Below are positions 38,053 to 48,039 of a DNA stretch of 64,000 bases, one piece after another. A program made the translations under genes and the position numbers. Numbering within the stretch: the stretch's first letter is position 1; every line of letters starts with the position of its first letter. Source of the DNA: Diospyros lotus (taxonomy: Eukaryota; Streptophyta; Magnoliopsida; Ericales; Ebenaceae); NCBI RefSeq assembly GCF_014633365.1, contig NC_068352.1, positions 32,211,310 to 32,275,309 on the forward strand, written 5' to 3'. The notes below the pieces were generated by a model, which searched no databases, was not told the origin of the DNA, and worked only from the letters and a program-made list of their open reading frames with translations.

Positions 38053-38195
38053 AAAATCCGCCCCCTGATCATATATATATTGTATATACCTTCACTGTGA
38101 GTGAGGTTGGCTTGAGATGCGAAAACTGGGAAGCAAATGGACATTGCACAAATGAGTAAAGCAAGAACTCTTGGCAAGATCGTATTGTTCATCAT
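17329..38195 (-). CDS. LRR-malectin receptor-like kinase, gene 1 (complete)
   Basis: This is a plasma-membrane receptor-like Ser/Thr kinase of LRR-RLK subfamily VIII-2 (relatives At1g53440, At3g14840/LIK1). The family senses extracellular signals, mostly in defence and cell-wall contexts, but the ligand here is unknown. Joining 24 exons, all bounded by GT and AG, gives 3045 nt or 1014 codons with no stop, close to the roughly 1020 residues usual in the family. The start is the ATG at 38195, with a second ATG at 38192. Order: signal peptide 1-27, N-terminal cap, 11 LRRs to about 354, malectin domain about 398-589, membrane span 610-632, kinase about 662-935, Ser/Thr-rich tail. The gene spans 20.9 kb because intron 13 holds a solo LTR and intron 18 a copia element. 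It lies in tandem with a pseudogene at 8.9-11.6 kb and gene 2 at 50.2 kb. Exon coordinates are in the three block entries. Confidence 0.93.
20028..20248 (-). repeat. 3' LTR of the intron 18 copia element
   Basis: Read on the minus strand it starts TGTAAGAAGTGG after the polypurine tract and ends GGTTATA. It carries a 16-bp segment (near 20160-20185) missing from the other LTR. Confidence 0.85.
20256..24300 (-). pseudogene. decayed copia gag-pol of the intron 18 element
   Basis: Pieces in order along the minus strand: gag with [20 protein letters not shown] near 23990-23930; a zinc knuckle near 23795-23754 reading [14 protein letters not shown], where the usual His is Gln; protease near 23495 reading IVDTDAS instead of DTGAS, followed by a 1-bp frame change; the GAG-pre-integrase region (23150-22990, [18 protein letters not shown]); a scrambled integrase core (22830-22279); reverse transcriptase (21732-20879, [34 protein letters not shown]); and RNase H (to 20256). 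Many stops and frameshifts are present, so no active polyprotein can be made. Confidence 0.82.
25255..25456 (-). repeat. 5' LTR of the intron 18 copia element
   Basis: Read on the minus strand it starts TGTAGGAAGTGG and ends GGTTATA, followed directly by the primer-site-like TGATATCAGAGCC. Confidence 0.85.
25741..27911 (-). CDS. gene 1 block B: exons 14-18, linker and malectin domain
   Basis: Exons: 27852-27911, 27741-27773, 27558-27592, 26194-26573, 25741-25936. The three small exons encode the linker after the LRRs ([18 protein letters not shown], then SCLGLCKQ), typical of this subfamily. Exons 17-18 encode the malectin-like domain: HINCGGGEV, a tyrosine/glycine-rich core, [36 protein letters not shown] and [12 protein letters not shown]. 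These match the family signature in order. Malectin-type domains bind carbohydrate in animals. Binding in this plant family is less certain. Confidence 0.9.
27912..30151 (-). other. gene 1 intron 13, left part, non-coding
   Basis: It aligns along its length with intron 13 of gene 2 (55969-56645 plus 61310-62880). It holds a C-rich run at 28209-28234 and a (CT)15 microsatellite at 29287-29316, which is shorter and interrupted in gene 2 (62014-62034). The uninterrupted target of the gene 2 copia insertion, GTTGTTCTACACGCATG, is near 28590-28606. No gene is seen. Confidence 0.7.
30152..32804 (+). repeat. 2.65 kb solo LTR in intron 13 of gene 1
   Basis: It starts TGTAGCGTCCCAG and ends GGGCGGTTACA. 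TCCAT (30147-30151) and TCCAC (32805-32809) flank it, a target duplication with one mismatch. Gene 2 has the empty site near 62878. The sequence has no gag or pol, no primer site and no polypurine tract, so it is a single LTR left by recombination, or a non-coding LTR-like element. Parts match the LTR at 40203-47141, for example the AATTATAAATTTT...GATTAG...AATTAATTTGAGTC stretch (30970-31015 versus 45550-45595) and GGAATGATG...GTTGAGG near 31330. Confidence 0.8.
30272..30318. repeat. (TAA)n microsatellite inside the solo LTR
   Basis: About 15 near-perfect TAA units lie close to the start of the 30152-32804 LTR. Confidence 0.9.
33115..38195 (-). CDS. gene 1 block A: exons 1-13, signal peptide and LRR ectodomain
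   Basis: Exons: 38090-38195, 37533-37707, 35285-35356, 35126-35194, 34946-35017, 34784-34855, 34482-34553, 34331-34402, 34161-34232, 34001-34072, 33840-33911, 33395-33466, 33115-33180. Exon 1 encodes a hydrophobic signal peptide ([20 protein letters not shown]). Exon 2 encodes the N-terminal cap with the WDFSVDPC motif and a CDC pair. Exons 3-13 each encode one LRR (pattern L..N.LSG.IP..); most are exactly 72 nt, one is 69 and the last 66. All break in the same phase, as expected for an exon-per-repeat array. Together they encode about 354 residues. Confidence 0.9.
35357..37532 (-). other. gene 1 intron 2 with a CpG-rich patch
   Basis: Most of this 2.2 kb intron is strongly AT-rich and non-coding. 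At 35871-35998 there is an abrupt patch of about 130 bp with many CpG (CCGCG, GCGCG, CGCGCGGCCTAG), including two copies of GCGCGGCCTAG. Arginine-rich open frames across it are a product of base composition, not a gene. Confidence 0.6.
37897..38067. mobile_element. hAT-type MITE in intron 1 of gene 1
   Basis: The 171-bp element has ends CAGGGGCGGATCTAG and, inverted, CAGGGGGCGGATTTTTT. It is flanked by the perfect 8-bp duplication ATCATATA (37889-37896 and 38068-38075), as expected for hAT-family insertions. It contains a C21 run followed by A14 (38022-38056). It lies between exon 1 (38090-38195) and exon 2. A (CAT)n tract precedes it at 37868-37893. Confidence 0.85.
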
Positions 38196-38345
38196 CTTCA
38201 CAGCATCAAGTGGATATATATGTATATATATATGTGTATATATGCCCTCAAGGAGAGCTAGAGCTACCTGATGAACTGATGAAGATCATGAAATGCTGAA
38301 ACTATACATATGTGTGTACATATATGGGAGAGCTGTCTCGTTGTA
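38196..38345 (-). promoter_or_regulatory. probable 5' UTR and core promoter of gene 1
   Basis: Directly upstream of the start codon on the minus strand are a TA-repeat tract (38212-38245), a CT-rich stretch (AGCTCTAGCTCTCCTTGAGG) and a TATA-like CATATATGTAC about 120 bp before the ATG. The transcription start is not determined. This is positional inference. Confidence 0.3.
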
Positions 38346-40202
38346 TTAACTTTTCATGGGGTGAGGGCCATTGCCAGAAGTTGTCTGTCTATAGGTGAAG
38401 TATAACCATAGCCGGAAATACCATTTTCTTTCTTTCTTGTATGGTCCAGACTTTTTTGATAAATAAATTATATTATTATATCTAACTGACAAAATATATA
38501 CCTTATGAAACTTTGTGAAAAAAGTGATTTTTTTAAAATATTTTTTATTTACTTAAAAAATAAGAATTATATAAACAACATTTAAATTCATGACTTTTGA
38601 TATCTAATATAAGATTAACTAAAAACTAATTTTACTACTATATCTAAATTTCGATATAAATTTGGTCAAAAATATTAAAATTTAAACCTGGACTGCCAGT
38701 GCATTATTTTCCTTGCAGCTGGCGGCTGAAGAGTTTGTTTGCAAAGTCCTACATGGCGGCTGTGGAAAAAATTAATGATAGCACTTATTTCATGCAATTA
38801 TTATTAGGGTGCCACAATACTTCTTTTTTTTTTTTTTATAAAGTTCAAAGGGTGCATTTACGTATTTATCCTATTATTATTATTATTATTTGTTTATTTG
38901 CGATGAGAGGTTATGGTTTCAATTATTTCAGATTATTTATTGAGAAATGTCACTCATTTGGGGAAAAAAGTGTCATCAAAATAATACCAACCATAAATAT
39001 ATCTTCTTTCAGAATTAAAGTAAAGTTTTTACTTTTTAATATTAATTATCTATGATGGATGAAAATATTTTCAGTTTCGACATTTTTGAAATATTCTTTA
39101 TACAAAAATGTTGAAAAATACCAAAAAAAAAATATTTTTAGATCATTTCTGTAATTTTAAAAATATTTTAAGACTATCTAATAATATAAAAAATATAAAA
39201 AATTCTTTCCAGTCCACAAAGAGGTTAGCCAAGTTAACTCAAAATTTTTAATCTTAAATTGAATCAAAGTTGGAGACCATACTCTTTGTTGATGAAGATG
39301 TCAATGAGACCATAAATTAAGAAAGAGAATGATAAAGTGAAGAAAATTTTATAAATTGTATTATGTTTAATTATTTTTTAAAATTTATTATTTATTTATT
39401 TGAATGCATTATACAATTTATGCCCATTTTTAAACTCAATAACTATTTTTATAAATTTTTATATTAAAATTTATATTTACAAAAAAATTCCTATGTTATT
39501 TTATTTTTACTTTTCTGAAAAATATCATTTCTCTATTTTTGTTTCATATTGTATTTATTTTTTTTATTTCTATACAACCTAGTTAATTAATTTGAAATCA
39601 CATGATATTATTTTAATTTAGTTTTCCTAAAATATATATATATATATATTTTAACATTAAAATTTTTAAAGTTGGCAAAATTGGATGTGCCTAATAGTGA
39701 TATCATCTCCTTATATTAATTTCATATCTTAACTTGTTAACATTTATGTATTCATGATTTAGTTTTTAATGAATTTATAAGTTTAGAAATAATTTATTTT
39801 CATCAATTACCATATATTAAGATCATAAGCACATGAAAGATTACAATAAGTCGTGACATCACATTAATAAAATGAAATAGTATCACTATTACATTAATTA
39901 GTGTCTCTTATTTTTAGATAATTTTTGTTCAGTGTTTAATACTAGTTTCAATACAATTTTTAAAATTTTAATATTTGATTTATTTATCAAAATATTTATA
40001 TAAGAATTTTTATGTACTATCTAATCATTCACTCTCTTACGGACTAAGCCAATTGACGACAAGGAGGAGAATGAAATGCAGGTATGCTGAAACCATGATT
40101 GATCATTTAAATAAAATTAAGTTTTTATTTTTGTTTAATGGTTTTGAGTAAAATCTTTGAACAAAGTAAAATGTTATCGATTTTTAATAACTTTAGTTGG
40201 TT
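38346..40202. other. AT-rich intergenic DNA upstream of gene 1
   Basis: No gene or complete element is seen. A stretch near 39213-39290 (GAGGTTAGCCAAGTTAACTC...) is similar to 47806-47870, another sign of duplicated flanks. Short frames are AT-rich with no domain. Confidence 0.5.
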
Positions 40203-40632
40203 TGTAATATCTTAAATTTGAAAATAAATAATAATTATTTAAATCGGTGTTTAAAGACATTAATGAATATTCGAAAATTTAAGAGGAAATATTTATTTAG
40301 GTGGTTTCGAGGAAAATAAGGGATTAAAGATACTTAATTAAATTATTAGAACTAGTTAATAAAGAAAGATATTAATATAATAATTAATATGTTATATGGG
40401 ATAAATTTAAATAATAATAATAAAATAAGGCAAATGAAGGAATCTTGAAGTGAAGTGGCTAATGTGCGTATATGTGATGATATACCGTGTTAATAGTAAA
40501 TATTAATTTAAGTTAATACATGTTATGCTAATATCCTATTATATTAATTTAGTAAACATATTATGTGTGTGAGAAAATCAAGGGAAATGGAAATGAGGAT
40601 ATTTCCATGAGCTGCCACCTCAATTAATGCAT

Positions 40633-43600
40633 GGAAAATTCTATTCACAGCAATGATTTTACTCTTCGCAGCCTTTTTTCGTCAATTTTTTTTATTATTT
40701 TTCAAAAATCCTATTTTACCCTTCTGTCACCCAACCATATCATCTTCCTTCCATTTTTACTCACTCCATCTCTCTTTCTCTCTCATTATATCTATTTTTT
40801 TCTCTCTCACACCCATCTCTCTATCTCTCTCTCCCAATGAGCACACACACAAATATGTATATATATATATACAAAAACACACACACAAATAATTTATTAT
40901 AATAAAATAAAATTAAAAAATATAAATAAATAAAATATTTTTAAATATCTGTATTTTAAATAATTATAAATTAACTAATTATAAATTTTTTAACTAATTT
41001 TAAATTTTAAATTATCGTGAGTTAAACTTTTGATACTAAAAAAAAATTAAAATTAGTTAATTTATCTTATTAAATTACTTAAAGATACATAAACTTAAAA
41101 TTAGTTATTCAATTAACTAATTTAATAAGATATATATTTTTAAAAATTAGTTGAATTTATTTAAAGATATATGTATTTTTTTTAAAAATAATTTATTAAA
41201 TAAATTCAACTAATTTATTTTTAAAAAGAATTAACTAATTTAATTTGTTTAAAAATAGATGTATCTTTTTAAAAGAATTAACTAATTTATTTATTAAATA
41301 AATTCAACTAATAAGATATATGTATCTTTTTAAAAAGAATTTATTTACTTATATTTTTTATTTTTTTATTTTATTTTATTATAATAAAAAAATTAATTAA
41401 AATTAAAAAAAAAACTTCCCAAAAGCCAACTTTCGAGAAACAGTTGGTCCCCGAAAGTTGAGGGAACATTTTAATTGTAAAAAATAAATTAAAATTAGTT
41501 ATTTTATTTTATTAAATTACTTAAAAATATATATATTTAAAATTAATTATTCAATCAACTAATTTAATAAGATATATATCTTTAAAAATTAATTAAATTT
41601 ATTTAAAGATATATGTATCTTTTTAAAAATAATTTATTAAATAAATTCAACTAATTTATTTTTAAAAAGAATTAACTAATTTAATTTATTTAAAGATAGA
41701 TGTATCTTTTCAAAAGAATTAACTAATTTATTTATTAAATAAATTCAACTAATAAGATATATGTATCTTTTTAAAAAGAATTTATTTATTTATATTTTCT
41801 ATTTTTTTATCTTATTTTATTATAATAAAAAAATTAATTAAAATTAAAAAAAAAACTTCCCAAAAGCTAACTTTCGGGAAACAGTGGGTTCCCAAAAGCT
41901 GGCTTTCGGGGAATATTTTAATTATAAAAAATAAATTAAAATTACTTATTTTATTTTATTAAATTACTTAAAAATACATATATTTAAAATTAGTTTTTCA
42001 ATCAACTAATTTAATAAGATATATATCTTTAAAAATTAGTTGAATTTATTTAAAGATATATGTATCTTTTTAAAAAAAAATTATTAAATAAATTCAACTA
42101 ATTTATTTTTAAAAAGAATTAACTAATTTAATTTATTTAAAGATGGATGTATCTTTTTAAAAGAATTAACTAATTTATTTATTAAATAAATCCAACTAAT
42201 AAGATATATGTATCTTTTTAAAAAGAATTTATTTATTTGTATTTTTTTATTTTATTTTATTATAATAAAAAAGTAATTAAAATAAAATAAAAAAACTTCC
42301 CATAAGCTGGCTTTCGGTGAACCTAGCGTGCCCCGACCTCCAGCTTTCGGGGAACCCAACATTCCCCGAAAGCCAACTTTCAAGGAACGCTGGCGTTCCC
42401 GACCTCCAGTTTTCGGGGAATGCTAGGTTCACCGAAAGCTGGAGATCGGGAAATGCTGGATTCCCCAAAAGCTGGCTTTCGGGGGGTTCCCGACCCCTAG
42501 CTTTCGGGGAACGCTGGGTTCCCTGAAAGCTGGGGGTCGGGGCACGCTGGGTTCCCCGAATGCCAGCTTTCGGAGAAGTTTTTTTCTTTAATTTTAATTA
42601 CTTTTTTATTATAATAAAATAAAATAAAAAAATATAAATAAATAAATTCTTTTTAAATGAATTTATTTAATAAATAGATTAGTTAATTCTTTTAAAAAGA
42701 TACATCCATCTTTAAATAAATTATTTTTAAAAAGATACATATATCTTTAAATAAATTTAATTAATTTTTAAAGATATATATCTTATTAAATTAGTTGATT
42801 GAATAACTAATTTTAAATATATGTATTTTTAAGTAATTTAATAAAATAAAATAACTAATTTTAATTTTTTTGGCTATCAAATTGTTCCCCAAAAGCCAGC
42901 TTTCGGGAAACCCAATGTTCCTTGAAAGTTGGAGGTCAAGGCACGCTGGGTTCCCCGAAAGCCAGCTTTTGGGAAAGTTTTTTTTTTTTTTAATTATTTT
43001 TTATTATAAAAAAATAAAATAAATAAATTCTTTTTAAAAAGATACATATATCTTATTAGTTGGATTTATTTAATAAAAAAATTAGTTAATTCTTTTAAAA
43101 AGATACATCCATCTTTAAATAAATTAAATTAGTTAATTTTTTTTAAAAATAAATTAGTTGAATTTAGTTAATAAATTATTTTTCAAAAGATACATATATC
43201 TTTAAATAAATTCAACTAATTTTTAAAGATATATATCTTATTAAATTAGTTGATTGAATAACTAATTTTAAATATATGTATTTTTAAATAATTTAATAAA
43301 ATAAAATAAGTAATTTTAATTTGTTTTTTACAATTAAAATGTTCCCCGAAAGCTGGCTTTCAGGGAACCCACTGTTTCCCGAAAGTTGGCTTTTGGGAAG
43401 TTTTTTTTTTTAATTTTCATTAATTTTTTTATTATAATAACATAAAATAAAAAATATAAATAAATAAATTCTTTTGAAAAAGATACATATATTTTATTAG
43501 TTGAATTTATTTAATAAATAAATTAGTTAATTCTTTTAAAAAGATACACCTATCTTTAAATAAATTAAATTAGTTAATTCTTTTTAAAAATAAATTAGTT

Positions 43601-44621
43601 GAATTTATTTAATAAATTATTTTTAAAAAGATACATATATCTTTAAATAAATTCAACTAATTTTTAAAGATATATATCTTATTAAATTAGTTGATTGAAT
43701 AACTAATTTTAAATATATGTATTTTTAAGTAATTTAATAAAATAAAATAACTAATTTTAATTTATTTTTTACAATTAATGTGTTCCCCGAAAGCCAACTT
43801 TCGGGGAACCCACTGTTTCCCAAAAGTTGGCTTTTGGGAAGTTTTTTTTTTAATTTTAATTAATTTTTTTATTATAATAAAATAAAATAAAAAAATGAAA
43901 AATATAAATAAATAAATTCTTTTTAAAAAGATACATATATCTTATTAGTTGAATTTATTTAATAAATAAATTAGTTAATTCTTTTAAAAAGATACATCTA
44001 TCTTTAAATAAATTAAATTAGTTAATTCTTTTTAAAAATAAATTAGTTGAATTTATTTAATAAATTATTTTTAAAAAGATACATATATCTTTAAATAAAT
44101 TCAACTAATTTTTAAAGATATATATTTTATTAAATTAGTTAATTGAATAACTAATTTTAAGTTTATGTATCTTTAAGTAATTTAATAAGATAAATTAATT
44201 AATTTTAAATTTTTTTGAATATAAAAAATTTAACTCACGATAATTTAAAATTTAAAATTAGTTAAAAAATTTATAATTAGTTAATTTATAATTATTTAAA
44301 ATACAGATATTTAAAAATAATTTATTTATTTATATTTTTTAATTTTATTTTATTATAATAAATTATCTGTGTGTGTTTGTATATATATATACATATTTGT
44401 GTGTGTGCTCATTAGGAGAGAGAGATGGAGAGATGGGTGTGAGAGAGAAAAAAATGGGTATAATGAGAGAGAAAGAGAGATGGAGTGACTGTATAGAGTA
44501 AAAAGGGAAGGAAAATAATATGGTAGAGTGATAAAAGAGTAAAATAGAATTTTTAAAACATAATAAAAAATTTTGACGAAAAAATGCTGCGAACAATAAA
44601 ACCTCGTGAATAGAATTTCCC
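40633..44621. mobile_element. 3.99 kb foldback element with Mutator-like features
   Basis: The ends are GGAAAATTCTATTCAC and, inverted, GGGAAATTCTATTCAC. The perfect 9-bp TTAATGCAT flanks it (40624-40632 and 44622-44630), which fits Mutator-like elements. The two halves are inverted copies. From either end one meets a CTCTCT-rich block with GAGCACACACACAAATATGT, then AT-rich units of about 440 bp. Each unit closes with a short hairpin of the type CTTCCCAAAAGC...CTTTCGGGAA. Unit ends lie 770, about 1210 and about 1640 bp from each terminus, on both sides. The right arm has one extra shorter unit (42590-42880). No transposase is present, so it is non-autonomous. Confidence 0.8.
42290..42590. 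repeat. GC-rich palindromic core of the foldback element
   Basis: Within about 300 bp, the motif GAAAGCTGGCTTTCGGGGAA and variants (CCCCGAAAGC, GGGGAACGCTGGGTTCCC) recur about ten times in both orientations. Frames on both strands therefore read as the same repeated peptide pattern (SGNAGFPES-like), which is a by-product of the palindromes and not a gene. The block lies in DNA that is otherwise about 85 percent AT by eye. Confidence 0.8.
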
Positions 44622-45179
44622 TTAATGCATGTGTGTGCGTGTCCCTAGCAGGTGAAAATCAAACGACTGGGAAGAGATGAGGGAGAAAAGACAATTGAAA
44701 GGGAAAATTGGCAGGAGGCCATGATTACGTCTGGGGAAAGTGAAATGGGATAGAGACTTACCCTCCAAGGTTTCAATTGCATGCTATATACATGAGTATA
44801 TGAATCAATATTTAATTGTTAGCATAATATATTATTAAAGAGGATTGAGATTGAGGCAGTGGAGTCGGCAGAAACTTAAGAGCATATATATATATATATA
44901 TATGCTAGTTTTGCAAGGCTGTGATATATATATATATAACTAACAGTGAGCTTGATGGGTCAGGAAGGAAGCTGCCATGGCCGTTTGGTGCAAACCCATC
45001 TATTTACATAGGGTGTAGCGAGCTGGCGTGAGCTCGGTGTCTGTGTAAGTGAGTAACTGTAAGTGTGTATATATATATATATCCGTGTATGTATGATCGT
45101 CTAAGTAGGTTTACACTTGCAGCTTGATATATATATCAGTGTGTATGTAGGTGCATATAAAGGTGGCAGCAAGGCCAAC

Positions 45180-45475
45180 ACTAGCAGCACACGGCAGCGG
45201 CGGCGACACGGAGTAGCGATGGCGCTCGCGGTCGTGGAAGGCGGAGCTGGAGGCGGGGCTGGCCGGTGGTGCCGCTGGCCAGAGGCGGCGGCGGCAGCGG
45301 CTGGAGGAAGGAGGCTGTGGCGGTGATGGTTCGGCCGCGGAAAGAAGAAGAAGAAGAAGAAAAAGGAAAGGAAGAAGAGAAGGAAAAGAAGGAAAGGAAA
45401 TGGGAGGAAGAAGCAAGGAGCAGGGGCGCTGAAAGGAAAGGAAAGAAAAGAAAAGAAAAATAAAGAAAAAATAAA
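45180..45475. repeat. GC-rich and purine-rich tract in the LTR
   Basis: A GGCGGC-rich segment (45190-45320) followed by a (GAA/GGAAA)n purine tract (45340-45470) creates long open frames on both strands (Gly/Arg/Glu-rich or Ser/Pro-rich). The solo LTR at 30152 has an equivalent segment (30420-30850). Both are LTR sequence, not genes. Confidence 0.65.
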
Positions 45476-47146
45476 TGATTTTTGGGATTTTTAGGCATAG
45501 GAAGTGATTAGGTATGTGAGTAAAAATTTGTAAAAGTGTGATATGTGTAAATTATAAATTTTGCGCGATTAGAAATAATTAATTTAAGTCCTGGTTGTGT
45601 TATTTGTTAGGAAATGATTTAATTTGCATTGAGAGCATAAAAGAGGCTGAAAGCAGCTAATTTCAGGCAAGCTCCCAATCCTCTCTTCCTAATCGTTAAT
45701 TCTCGTGAAAGACTCCGTGATTCCTTGTATTTTATCATCTCCCCTACTCTAATTCGGCCCCTAACCTTATTTGTTATTATTATTCATTTGTTTTAATTTA
45801 CATTAAATCCGAAACTTCTAGAGTTTTATTTGTTGAGTGTCTACGGGGGTTTGTACCGCCCCTATTCCTTTCGGAATGATGCTGAACCCAGTTGAGGACT
45901 AAGTTCCTAGACGAGCGGGTTTATTTATGATTTTATCGGGTTTATTTACAGTTTTTCTTGGATTTATTTATGGTTCGGTTAGAGCTATCGAGCAGTAGGG
46001 CAGGGGTCGATTGTTGGTGACTTTGGGGTAGACTATTGTACGGCCCTGATGTGGACCGTCGGGTGAACACTCCTAGTCATTGGCCGTTGACCAGTGCCAC
46101 GCATTGCTGACAAGCTCTGCCGGTATGTGATTTACTGCATGATTAGATATATTGTATTACTGTTCATGATTTGATATGCACATGGGTACGAGACGCATGT
46201 TGGGATATTCATTTATTGAGTATGCTTGGACACGGACATTCTAGATTGGTTAGGTTGCATCCAGCGCGGGCATATGCATGGCGTATGGTTTACTATGTGG
46301 GCAGAGCATGACCTGATGTCTGGATATATGGGCGCCTTGTATCACGTTGATGCTCACTATGCCATTGCATTTTTATGTGCATTGCATGGATACTGGTAGT
46401 ATTTAGTTCTCAAACGAGAGTATCGTTCCGAGGGAGCCTTTGGCTCGGCTGTCGGGAGTACCGGCAGAGATACGGGTGGCGGGAGTACCGGCCCGGGACA
46501 GCGCGCGCAGGTTTATTGCAGATACTTGTTGCCTTTCAAGGCAGCGGCATGTTGGTATGGGACTTGGGTGCCGTGTGTCTTGTGTGGGCCCCAAGGACCG
46601 GTATGTGCTTTTATTGTGCTCTACTATTGTGTTGTAGTGTCTCATGCCTTGTGTGTACCTGAGGGTTTATTTTGGGGAGAGTTTTCTAGTTGCATTCAGC
46701 CTTCAGCCTTTCTTTTCTTTATGCTTGCTGAGTCTCTCGACTCACTTTGCTTTCCATCATTCCAGGTAGTGTCAGCGTGGGTCCGAGCAAGGGAGTTAGC
46801 GTTTAGCGGCCGAGTCGATATGGTGTACAGGCAGTCCTATCAATCCCCTGTCAACTCTGATGTCTGTATAGGATTTACTCTATTATTTTCTATTGTGCCA
46901 GGTCATTTCTTGTGTCTCGTGTATGCTGGCACAGGAGTTTGTTTTCATTTATTTATCTTGTGACCACTGTGTTAGCGGGGTACCCATAGTGCATGCATGT
47001 CTTGAGCTTTGCTTCCGCTGTTCTTATTTTTGTGTGTGCATGCCGGGGTGGTCTTTGTCTTATTTTTCATTCTTTCTCCTTCCGTAAGTGCTCCCGTTCT
47101 GGTAGACCAAGTGGTTGGGATATCCGGGCGGGGTGCTTACATGGTT

Positions 47147-48030
47147 AGTTTAATCGATCACTTTTAAATTTTTTTATTTTAAAAATAAAAATAAAAAATA
47201 TTATTTAAATAGCTCAAACAATTCAATTATGATTTAAAAGATCTTATCATTGCATTTCTTAATTTCACATAATTATGTTTTTCTTTGTTTGTTACGATAA
47301 TTTATGATTTTAATTATTTAATATTGTTTAATGAGAATCTCATTTTTAGCTAAAATATCAATAATTATTTTATCATTTTATCAATATAAAATGATAAACT
47401 TTTCACTTCTCAATATTAATCATTTTATCATTTATATCCCTCTCCCTTATACGCACTCACCGGCATCCTTAGTTGTGGAACATAGCGTGTGTCCGATGAC
47501 TTTAAGAAGGCTCACCGATAATTCCAAGTCCGCCGGAACAAAATGGCTTTGAAGCCACTATTATGGTTGGCTCTTTCCTACATTAATGAACCCATCACAA
47601 TGGATTCTAAAATCCACACAATGGGTTTGCAACCTATCACCAATGATGGTTGTTTTTTTTTTTTTTTTTTTCTATTTTTTCCATTGCTTATTTTAGTTAA
47701 ATTTAATTTAATTAAAGTTTAATTAGCTTAATATATCTTAATATCAATTTAATTAATAAGGGTTGTGACATAAGGGATGTCTGAGTAAAAAATATAAATC
47801 ATAAGAGGTTAGCTAGGTCACTCAAAATTTTTAAGCCTAAATTGAACCAGAGGATGATGCTTTTTGTCCAGAGAATTAAGTCCAATTTCTTGAGTCAAAT
47901 ATTAAAGTGCAAATTACAAGTACATTTATTCACCAACCAGTCTAATGAGAATGAGCGTGACTAATAACAACCTCCTTAAAGGAATGTTCTTAATTTTATG
48001 GAATTTGAAAGCACTATTCTTAATTGATAA
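47147..48030. other. intergenic DNA with the second duplicated flank copy
   Basis: 47630-47800 matches 14690-14900 (same order, T-run, AATTAGCTTAAT, AAGGGTTGTGACATAAGG). 47806-47870 matches 39213-39290. No gene is seen. Confidence 0.5.
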
Positions 48031-48039
48031 CTTAGAGTT

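Larger units (their letters stand above)
40203..47141 (+). repeat. long LTR, interrupted by a foldback element
   Basis: It starts TGTAATATCTTAAATTTG and ends GGTGCTTACA. The 5-bp duplication TGGTT flanks it (40198-40202 and 47142-47146). Without the foldback element and one copy of that element's target duplication it is about 2.94 kb, similar in size and text to the solo LTR at 30152-32804. It has no gag, pol, primer site or polypurine tract. The right part (44631-47141) carries the LTR tail, with GC-rich and GA-rich segments at 45180-45470. A solo LTR of a long-LTR family is most likely. Confidence 0.7.

Noticed and set aside
42277..42526. Open frames with repeated SGNAGFPES-like peptides on both strands
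   Set aside because: They come from inverted GC-rich palindromes in the foldback element. The same peptide pattern on both strands is a sign of palindromy, not of a gene.
45111..45498. Overlapping long frames on both strands, rich in Ser/Pro/Ala or Gly/Arg/Glu
   Set aside because: They lie in GGC-rich and GAA-rich low-complexity LTR sequence, and the equivalent tract at 30362-30701 does the same. No domain or splice context.
46375..46963. Overlapping plus-strand frames up to 145 codons near the end of the long LTR
   Set aside because: Cys-rich hydrophobic translations without a domain, inside the LTR defined by TGGTT duplications. The related LTR at 30152 does not keep the frame.
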